From Streptomyces sp. NBC_00094 (GTDB lineage: Bacteria; Actinomycetota; Actinomycetes; Streptomycetales; Streptomycetaceae): DNA of 64,000 nt. Each line of letters opens with the position of its first letter. Position 1 is the first letter of the stretch. Below are positions 57,670 to 64,000 of this stretch, one piece after another. The translations under genes were made by a program, and so were the position numbers. The notes under the pieces were generated by a model. It made no database searches, was not told where the DNA came from, and saw only the letters and a program-made list of their open reading frames with translations. The DNA lies in the NCBI RefSeq assembly GCF_026343125.1, contig NZ_JAPEMB010000001.1:434001-498000 (forward strand), given 5' to 3'.

Positions 57670-58023
57670 ATGACGACATCGCCAAGCTGGCGATCTGTTC
57701 TGGCCTCAGCCGCCACAGTCGCTACGCTCGCCGTAGCACCGCTGGCAGGCGCGGGGAGCGCCCTCGCCATGGACGACTCCTACCCACCTCATCCGACGGC
57801 GCCGGGGCATCCCTACCCGCCGAAGCCGCACCATCCTTACCCGCCGAAGCCACCGAAGCCGCACCACCCGGACAAGCCGGATCACGGGAACCACCCGCAC
57901 GATCCTCACCTCGCGGACACCGGTGACGACAACAGCAAGCTGATTTTCGGTGGTGCCGCGGCCGCTCTGGTCGCGGCAGGTGCCGGCACCATGCTCGTCG
58001 TGCGCCGCCGTCGCCACTCATGA
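57670..58023 (+). CDS. Pro/His-rich cell-wall protein with LAxTG sorting signal
   Basis: A 117-residue surface protein. Signal peptide (about 1-34, ending SALA), then a 45-residue Pro/His/Lys/Tyr-rich stretch with repeats of HPYPPKP and PKPHHPDKP. The sorting signal LADTG follows, then a membrane helix (LIFGGAAAALVAAGAGTMLV) and an RRRRH tail. LAxTG is the recognition motif of class E sortases in Streptomyces, so it should be anchored to peptidoglycan. ATG 57670 has GGAGAAG just before it. Its stop overlaps the DUF4012 start. The AT-rich leader 57556-57669 has imperfect palindromes. Confidence 0.85.
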   Translation: MTTSPSWRSVLASAATVATLAVAPLAGAGSALAMDDSYPPHPTAPGHPYPPKPHHPYPPKPPKPHHPDKPDHGNHPHDPHLADTGDDNSKLIFGGAAAALVAAGAGTMLVVRRRRHS

Positions 58024-59903
58024 CGGCACCACAACCACGTCGTATGACATTCCGCGGGCGTCCCGGGTTCGCCCGGGACACCCGTCGGGTGCGTCGGCGC
58101 ATCCACGGCCCTCTGGCCAGGAAGGCACTGCTTGCCGCCGCCGTTCTTCCCCCGGCGGCGGCCGCCTGGATCGTTGCCACGGGCTGGCTCGCCGCCAACG
58201 AGCTCCGCGCCGCCCACCACGACCTGAACGCGCTCCGAGAGTCGGTCGCGGCCTCGACGTCAACGGGGCCCAGCCACGCCCCTGCGGTCGCCGCAGGGTC
58301 GGCCGCCGAGCCCGATCAGGAGCGATTGCTGCGTTCGGCGGCAGCGCATGCCGCACGCGCACACGACCTCACCACGGGACCGGCCTGGTACACCGCCTCC
58401 CAACTGCCCTTCCTCGGACGGCCCTTCGAGACCGTGCGCGGCATCGCCAACGCCTCGCACAGGCTGGCCGGAGACGTCCTGCCGCCGCTGGTGCGAGCCG
58501 TCCCCCGACTCTCGGCGGACGCTCACGCAAGCGGCGTCCCACATGCTCTCCTGGAGCTGGAGGGCGAGGCACCCGCGTTCGCCCGAGCCGCGCGTGTCGC
58601 GGCCAAGGTGCGGGACGACACCACCCGTCTCCCCCGCTCCAGCTGGCTGCCGGCGGCCGACCGTGGCCGGGCGCAGCTGTCGGATCAGCTCGACCGTCTC
58701 GTCCCGGGGACGCGCGACGCCGCCGTCGCGGCCAGCGTGATGCCGTCGATGCTCGGGGCGCACGGGCCACGGCGCTACTTCCTCGCCTTCCAGAACACGG
58801 CCGAAGCCCGGGGCACCGGCGGCCTCCCGGGAGCCTTCGCCGTGCTGCGGGCCGACCGTGGCCGGCTCTCCTTCGAGCGCTTCGGCAACAACACCGAGCT
58901 GGACGGCATCCGCGCGTATGTGAACCTCGGAGCCGAGTTCGCCGACCGGTACGGGAACAACGAGCCTGGCAGCGCCTGGGCGAACTCCAACATGAGCCCG
59001 CATTTCCCGTACGCGGCCCGCATGTGGTCCGCGTACTGGCGCGCGCACACCGGCCAGCGCATCGACGGCGCGATCGCCATCGACCCCGGCACGCTGAGCC
59101 TTCTTCTCCGCGTCACCGGGCCGGCCCGTCTGCCCGACGGCACCGCCCTCACCGCTGACAACGTCATGGACCTCACCGAGCGGACCAGCTACGCGATGTA
59201 CGCGGACACCGCCGAGCGCAAGGCGTTCTTCGTCGAGGCCGCGCGGGCGGCCGCCGAGCGGCTGATGGGTGCGGTCGAGGACCCGAAGCTGCTCCCCGCA
59301 CTTCTGAACGCCGTCCGCGATGTTCAGCAGGAAGGCCGTATGCAGGTGTGGAGCGCGGACCCGGCCGAGGAGCAGCTACTGGCGCAGGGGGCCTTCGGAG
59401 GCACACTCCCCGACACACCCGGCCCCTTCGCAGGGCTCGTGGTGAACAACGCGGCCGGCACCAAACTGGACTACTACCTGGACCGAAGCCTCGTCTGGGC
59501 GCCGGGTGCATGCACGGACACCGGCCGATCGGTCACCGCGACTGTGACGCTCACCAATCGGGCGCCGACCTCGGGCCTGCCCGAGTACGTCACTCAACGG
59601 GTCGACGCCCCGCCCTACCGGACGCTCCCTGGCGACAACCGGCTGCTGGTCGATTACTACGCCGGCCAGGGAGCGACCCTGGAGCACGCCACGCTGGACG
59701 GCCGCCGGGTCGAACTGATCCCCGGCGTCGAACGCGGCCACCCGGTCTACACACTCGACCTTGAGCTGCCCCGGCAGTCCAGCCGCACGCTGGTGCTGCA
59801 CCTCCGCGAGCCCGAAGCGGACCGCGCCCCGACGATTCTCCGGCAAGCCCTGGTGACGCCGCTGCAGGCCACGGTGAAGCAAGCCGCTCCATGCCCTGCC
59901 TGA
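58020..59903 (+). CDS. DUF4012-family membrane-anchored protein
   Basis: A 627-residue protein with a basic N-terminus, one membrane helix (ALLAAAVLPPAAAAWIVATG, near 40-60) and a large extracellular domain. The DUF4012 core includes RYFLAFQNTAEARGTGGLPG, then GSAWANSNMSPHFPYAARM, IDGAIAIDPGTLSLLLRVTG and a beta-rich C-terminus. This family sits in actinobacterial polysaccharide loci beside glycosyltransferases, role unproven. ATGA overlap with the LAxTG gene. Confidence 0.88.
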   Translation: MTAPQPRRMTFRGRPGFARDTRRVRRRIHGPLARKALLAAAVLPPAAAAWIVATGWLAANELRAAHHDLNALRESVAASTSTGPSHAPAVAAGSAAEPDQERLLRSAAAHAARAHDLTTGPAWYTASQLPFLGRPFETVRGIANASHRLAGDVLPPLVRAVPRLSADAHASGVPHALLELEGEAPAFARAARVAAKVRDDTTRLPRSSWLPAADRGRAQLSDQLDRLVPGTRDAAVAASVMPSMLGAHGPRRYFLAFQNTAEARGTGGLPGAFAVLRADRGRLSFERFGNNTELDGIRAYVNLGAEFADRYGNNEPGSAWANSNMSPHFPYAARMWSAYWRAHTGQRIDGAIAIDPGTLSLLLRVTGPARLPDGTALTADNVMDLTERTSYAMYADTAERKAFFVEAARAAAERLMGAVEDPKLLPALLNAVRDVQQEGRMQVWSADPAEEQLLAQGAFGGTLPDTPGPFAGLVVNNAAGTKLDYYLDRSLVWAPGACTDTGRSVTATVTLTNRAPTSGLPEYVTQRVDAPPYRTLPGDNRLLVDYYAGQGATLEHATLDGRRVELIPGVERGHPVYTLDLELPRQSSRTLVLHLREPEADRAPTILRQALVTPLQATVKQAAPCPA

Positions 59904-59943
59904 GAGCGATCCGGAGTACATGTCGACGTACCCAAGGAGCCGA

Positions 59944-59962
59944 TCGGGGGAACAACCCCCGA
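59944..59962. terminator. Small hairpin between DUF4012 and glycosyltransferase genes
   Basis: TCGGGGG-AACAA-CCCCCGA is a perfect 7-bp GC stem, 41 bp after the DUF4012 stop. It lacks a T-tract. It may terminate or attenuate; the 203-bp gap otherwise shows only AT-rich sequence that could hold the next promoter. Confidence 0.45.
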
Positions 59963-60106
59963 AACGCTAGGAAAGCCAGGCATTTCGGTCTCCTCGAATT
60001 CTAGGCTGACACGCGATCTCCGGCGTCCGCACAACCGAGACCGCCACGTTCTCGTCAGCCACGTGTCGCTGCACCGACCGGGTCCCGCAGCGGATGGAGA
60101 GGATTC

Positions 60107-61570
60107 ATGCGCCAGGAAAAGGCAGAGAAAGGGGGATGTCCCCTCGGCCTCCCCGCTGCGGCGGTGGGCGCCGAGGGCGCTGCCGACAGCGGAGAAGAGG
60201 CAGAGTCAGCGCTCGGCAGTGCGGCACGCGGGCTGCACATCGTCCTGGTCGCGTACGGCTGCGATCCCACGCGTGGCAGTGAACCGGCCGTGGGGTGGGG
60301 CTGGGCCGAAACGCTTGCGGGACGTGGCCACACCGTAGAGGTTCTGACCCACCCCGACCGGGACAACGAGCGCCAGATCAGGCGTCGGGTGGCGGAGCTG
60401 GGGGAGGTGGGGAAGCGGATCAAGCCGCACGTCATCCCGGTGCCGGATCTCCCGTCCTGGGCTGCTGCGCTGCCGGGCTTCGTGCGTGACAGCGCCCGGG
60501 AGTTCCTGCGCTACAACGGCTGGCAGCGCCGGGCCTTGGCCCATGCGCGGAGCCACGGGCTCGACGGGGCCGACCTCGTGCACCACGTCTCGTACGTATC
60601 CCTGCAGGGTGGTTGTGCGCTGTACCGCTTGGGACCGCCTTTGGTGTTCGGCCCCGTCGGCGGTGGTCAGACTGCACCGCACAGCCACCGGCGATACCTG
60701 GGCCCGGCGTATCTGCAGGAAGTGGTGCGGACCTTGCGGGTTCGCTACCTGGGCCGTCGGCCGTTGTGCCGTGCGACGCTTCGCGAGGCGGCGGCTGTAC
60801 TGGTCACCAACTGGGACACGGACCGGCGGGCTCGCCGTATGGGCCGCACTGATACACGTCTGATGCTGGCCGACGGCATCCACGATTCGGTGATCCTGGA
60901 GCCGCTGGAGGCTCAGCCGGTCCGGTCCGCACTTCACCCGCCGACCATTCTGTGGGTGGGCGGGCTGACGGCGCACAAGGCGCCGGAGCTGGCGCTGCGG
61001 GCGATGGCGCATGTCCGGTCGGAACATCCGGGGGCGCGCCTCGTATTCTTCGGCGACGGGCCGCTGCGGCTCTCCCTGGAGCGACTCGCGCGACGTCTGG
61101 GGGTGGGCGAGTCCGTCGACTTCCGTGGTGAGGTGCCCTGGACAGAGCTCCGCACGGCCTACGACGCCGCCGACGTCTTTCTGATGACCAGCCTGCGGGA
61201 CTCGTTCGGCACCCAGTCACTGGAAGCATGGGCGAGAGGCTTGCCCGTGGTCCATATCGGTCACCAAGGCATCGGTGATTTCTCGGCCCCCGGCGGCGCG
61301 GTCTCCGTGCCGCTCGGCGACCCCGCCGATCTGCCGCAACGCCTCGCGGGCGCGCTCAGCGCCGTGCTCGGCGATGATCGAACACGCCACGGCATGCGCG
61401 GAGCGGCGTTGGCGTGGGCGCGGAAGCACACATGGACGGCGAAGGCCGAAGCCGCCGAAGAGCTCTATCGCCAGGTCCTGTCCACCGGAAGGCCGCCTGC
61501 CACGGCCTCTGCCGAAGACCGTCCCGAGGGGGGCGTGGCCGAGGCCGCCGCCCTCTCGGCGACCACCTGA
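60107..61570 (+). CDS. Glycosyltransferase family 4 protein
   Basis: A 487-residue GT-B enzyme. After a 42-residue low-complexity N-terminal tail comes the acceptor domain (HIVLVAYGCDPTRGSEPAVG), then the nucleotide-sugar domain: ILWVGGLTAHKAPELALRAM, LVFFGDGPLRLSLERLARRL and the EX7E-like SFGTQSLEAWARGLPVV. GGAGAGG ribosome site. It should transfer a sugar from an NDP donor to a lipid-linked or surface glycan; specificity unknown. Confidence 0.9.
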   Translation: MRQEKAEKGGCPLGLPAAAVGAEGAADSGEEAESALGSAARGLHIVLVAYGCDPTRGSEPAVGWGWAETLAGRGHTVEVLTHPDRDNERQIRRRVAELGEVGKRIKPHVIPVPDLPSWAAALPGFVRDSAREFLRYNGWQRRALAHARSHGLDGADLVHHVSYVSLQGGCALYRLGPPLVFGPVGGGQTAPHSHRRYLGPAYLQEVVRTLRVRYLGRRPLCRATLREAAAVLVTNWDTDRRARRMGRTDTRLMLADGIHDSVILEPLEAQPVRSALHPPTILWVGGLTAHKAPELALRAMAHVRSEHPGARLVFFGDGPLRLSLERLARRLGVGESVDFRGEVPWTELRTAYDAADVFLMTSLRDSFGTQSLEAWARGLPVVHIGHQGIGDFSAPGGAVSVPLGDPADLPQRLAGALSAVLGDDRTRHGMRGAALAWARKHTWTAKAEAAEELYRQVLSTGRPPATASAEDRPEGGVAEAAALSATT

Positions 61571-61587
61571 CACAGGAGGTGCAGCGG

Positions 61588-61725
61588 ATGCCAACACCAG
61601 AACCGACGCTCGACGTGACCGGAGTGGCCCCTCTGCAGCGCATGAGTTCCTGCCTCTGCGGTGGCGTTGCAGGACCCCGGATCGCCGTGTGGTCGCCCCG
61701 CCTCGGGGAAGCCGGCCTCGGATGA
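61588..61725 (+). CDS. 45-residue leader ORF coupled to glycosyltransferase
   Basis: MPTPEPTLDVTGVAPLQRMS and 25 further residues, with a very good AGGAGG 9 nt upstream, better than that of the gene behind it. Its TGA overlaps the ATG of the next glycosyltransferase (ATGA). No family known. Either a real small protein or a translational feeder for the downstream gene, whose own ribosome site is weak. Confidence 0.5.
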   Translation: MPTPEPTLDVTGVAPLQRMSSCLCGGVAGPRIAVWSPRLGEAGLG

Positions 61726-62876
61726 CCGTGTTGCGGGTCGCCGTCGTCCACAGCTTCTACTCGTCCGGACAGCCCAGCGGCGAGAACGAGGCCGTGCGCG
61801 ACCAGGTTCGCGCCCTGCGTTCCGCCGGACACGAAGTGGCCGTCATGGCCGCCCACACCGACGAGCTGGCCCGTGGCCGCCTCTACCCGGTGCGGGCGAC
61901 CGCGACCGTCGCCACCGGCAGGGGCCGGACCCCGATCGCCGAACTGCGGGCCTTCGCCCCTGATCTGGTGCACGTCCACAACCTCTTTCCGAACTTCGCC
62001 CGCGGCTGGGTGCGTGCGTGGAACGGCCCATTGGTCGCCACCCTGCACAACTACCGTCCCCTGTGTGCCGGCGCGACCCTGTACCGCGCCGGCGCCCCTT
62101 GCACCAGTTGCCTCGACGGTGACCGCTGGGCGGGTGTCCGGCACGGCTGCTACCGCGACTCCCGGCTCGCCACCGCACCTCTGGCCTGGGCCAACAGGAG
62201 GGGGGCGACGGGCGATCCGCTGCTTCGCCGCGCCGACCGACTGGTCGTGCTCTCCGAACTCAGTCGCAGGATGTACCTCCAGGCAGGGATCGCCGCCGAC
62301 CGCATCGCGATGATCCCCAATTTCGTCGACGAGCCCGACCTCGGCACTGACGGTGCATCAGACGGGCGATGGGTCTTCGCCGGTCGACTCAGCGCGGAGA
62401 AGGGCGCCCTGGACCTGCTCCGTCGCTGGCCGGAGTCCGAGCCGCTGGACATCATCGGCGACGGCGAACTCCTCGACCGGGCCCGGGCCACGGCACCCTC
62501 GTCGGTGCGGTTCCTCGGCCGACTGGACCGCGCGGAGCTGCGCCGACGGCTGCCTTCGTACCTCGGCCTCGTCTTCCCCAGCCGCTGCCTGGAGGGCGCC
62601 CCTCTGGTGCAGGTCGAGGCGCTGGCTGCCGGGCTGCCCATCCTCGCCTTCGACGGTTCGTCGGTCGCCGAGTCCGTTCGATCCCTCGGGACCGGTGCGG
62701 CCGTCGGCTGGGAGGAACCGCTGCCACCCGTCCTGGCCGACGCAGCCGAACGGTTCCCCGCCCTGCGTGCGCACTGCCGCCGTGTCTTCGACACGTACTT
62801 CACCGAACACGCCTGGCTCCGGCAGGTCGAGCGGCTCTATCACGACGCGCTGGGTGTCAGCCCGCTCGTCCGGTGA
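61722..62876 (+). CDS. Glycosyltransferase family 4 protein
   Basis: A 384-residue GT-B enzyme: N-terminal RVAVVHSFYSSGQPSGENEA, LVHVHNLFPNF, TLHNYRPLCAGATLYRAGAP with the CTSCLDG cluster seen in some GT4 proteins, then IPNFVDEPDLG, VFAGRLSAEKGALDLLRRWP and PSRCLEGAPLVQVEALAAGL. Start ATG 61722 coupled to the leader ORF; the open frame is longer but overlaps the previous gene. Same polysaccharide locus. Ends 20 bp into the convergent flippase gene. Confidence 0.9.
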   Translation: MTVLRVAVVHSFYSSGQPSGENEAVRDQVRALRSAGHEVAVMAAHTDELARGRLYPVRATATVATGRGRTPIAELRAFAPDLVHVHNLFPNFARGWVRAWNGPLVATLHNYRPLCAGATLYRAGAPCTSCLDGDRWAGVRHGCYRDSRLATAPLAWANRRGATGDPLLRRADRLVVLSELSRRMYLQAGIAADRIAMIPNFVDEPDLGTDGASDGRWVFAGRLSAEKGALDLLRRWPESEPLDIIGDGELLDRARATAPSSVRFLGRLDRAELRRRLPSYLGLVFPSRCLEGAPLVQVEALAAGLPILAFDGSSVAESVRSLGTGAAVGWEEPLPPVLADAAERFPALRAHCRRVFDTYFTEHAWLRQVERLYHDALGVSPLVR

Positions 62877-64000
62877 TCAGTCCGCGGGAGACGGCCGCCG
62901 CGTACAACGGGAGCCTGCGGCGCAGCACGACGCACACCAAAGCCACCGGAACCATGCCCAGCAGACCATGCGCGACCCGGGCCAGCGGCCCGTTGCCGTA
63001 GCCCGCCGCCAGATACCCGCTGCCGTACAGCGCGGCGCCGACGGCCGCATGGACGGCATACGGCCGGACGATCGCCGACATATGGCACAGCCCTGTCCGG
63101 TGCCAGCGGACGAGTTGCTCCAGATGCCCGACGCCGGCCGCGACGGACGCCGCCACGGCGACGAGCGCCATGCCCTGGCCGGCCACCACCGCCAGCCCCA
63201 CGAAGACCACCGTGGCCGCCAGTACGAGCAGTTGGGTCTGCAGCAAGCTGCCCATCTCCCTGCGGATCTCGTCCGCGGCATAGCTGACCTGGCAGAGCAG
63301 AACAAGCGGGGCGCCTGCCGCCAGGACCGGCACCAGCGCACCCGCCGCTTCCCATCCGGGCCCGAGCAGGAGGGCCAGCGCGGCCGGGCCCACCCCCGCC
63401 AGCACGCCGAAAGTGGCGAACGCGACCGCAGAGGTCGCGCTGAGCACATCGGGCAGCACCGTGCCGAGCCTCCGTCCTCCTCCGTTGATGCGGGCCAGTG
63501 AGGGCATGACAGCACGCCTCAGGCTCTGGCACAGCACCGCGACCGGCAGGCCCACCGCGAGCGTCGTGCGGGAGAACTGACCCGCTGCGGCCGGTCCGAG
63601 GAACCGGGTGACGGCCAACAGGGTGACATCAGCCGCCGTCATCTGGATCATTCCGTAGCCGGCGAAGGCTCCGGAGATGCGGAGCATCTCGCGAGGCGGC
63701 ACGTGGGGACCGTCCGCGAGCGGCAGGCGTGCCAGCCACACCGCGGCCACCGCGAGCGTCACCGAGGGGGTCATCACCTGGGCGACCACCAGTCCGTACG
63801 GACTCCAGCCGAGACCCAGCAGGCCGGCGCCGACCACCATGCCGGCGAACTGGGCCACGGTCTCGGTGACAGCACAGAACCGCGCCTGATCCAGGCGGCG
63901 CAGCGCCGCGACGGCCACCTGCGAGGCCGGCTGGGTGAGGAAGTACACGCCGTAGAGCTGCACCATCGGAGCAACCTCCGGTAGCCCCCACACGGCGGCC
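62857..64000 (-). CDS. Wzx-like polysaccharide flippase (partial, C-terminal part)
   Basis: At least 381 residues with about ten membrane helices. The gene enters from the right edge, so the true start is outside. SRTTLAVGLPVAVLCQSLRR, AVMPSLARINGGG and PAALALLLGPGWEAAGALVP resemble the oligosaccharide flippase/MATE-like (MVF) families that move lipid-linked glycans across the membrane. The 3' end overlaps the convergent glycosyltransferase by 20 bp. With the two GT4 genes and DUF4012 it supports a surface-glycan locus. Confidence 0.85.
   Translation of the reverse strand, partial: AAVWGLPEVAPMVQLYGVYFLTQPASQVAVAALRRLDQARFCAVTETVAQFAGMVVGAGLLGLGWSPYGLVVAQVMTPSVTLAVAAVWLARLPLADGPHVPPREMLRISGAFAGYGMIQMTAADVTLLAVTRFLGPAAAGQFSRTTLAVGLPVAVLCQSLRRAVMPSLARINGGGRRLGTVLPDVLSATSAVAFATFGVLAGVGPAALALLLGPGWEAAGALVPVLAAGAPLVLLCQVSYAADEIRREMGSLLQTQLLVLAATVVFVGLAVVAGQGMALVAVAASVAAGVGHLEQLVRWHRTGLCHMSAIVRPYAVHAAVGAALYGSGYLAAGYGNGPLARVAHGLLGMVPVALVCVVLRRRLPLYAAAVSRGLITGRAG

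Overview
The window is high-GC actinobacterial DNA and looks like a Streptomyces chromosome. Evidence: strong third-position GC, GTG starts, DmdR/IdeR-type iron boxes, Streptomyces-type small proteins and sortase-E-like LAxTG signals. It is rich in paralogues and decayed genes, which suggests a flexible, recombining region rather than core genome. No tRNA, rRNA or CRISPR array was seen.

Layout. 0-8.3 kb: a NarL-type two-component pair, a palindromic MITE-like element, an alkylsulfatase, and two divergent enzyme/regulator pairs (serine hydrolase/MerR and alpha/beta-hydrolase/TetR). 8.3-15 kb: an iron locus with an Fbp-type ferric ABC importer divergent from a large adenylation-carrier-acyltransferase fusion, with iron boxes between them. 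15-20 kb: a VOC protein, a decayed integrase cut off by an IS5-like element that carries a cargo gene, and a MerR regulator with its operator. 20-22.8 kb: a DUF4097 protein and the first of three Drr-type ABC exporters.

22.9-48 kb is dominated by potassium physiology. It holds a complete kdpFABC-kdpED operon on the minus strand, a second split kdp set (kdpF2, a kdpD2 without an ATG/GTG start, and a lone kdpB2), a broken RCK-type fragment, a KimA-like transporter and another APC permease. All of these intact transporter loci share TTGACG-N5-YTGACG direct repeats, mostly in pairs set exactly 32 bp apart. This looks like one potassium regulon, probably under KdpE. Two near-identical Drr/regulator modules (31.7-34.4 kb and 52.1-54.8 kb) lie in inverted orientation around the second kdp set and the APC genes.

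48-57.6 kb: an ArsR/CDF metal pair with Cys-rich tails, a second serine hydrolase, a PadR/DUF1048 pair, the third Drr module, a frameshifted third serine hydrolase with a doubly deleted MerR partner, and remnants of another MerR and of a second copy of the same integrase. 57.6-64 kb: a cell-surface polysaccharide locus with a Pro/His-rich LAxTG wall protein overlapping a DUF4012 membrane protein, two GT4 glycosyltransferases and a Wzx-like flippase that runs off the right edge.
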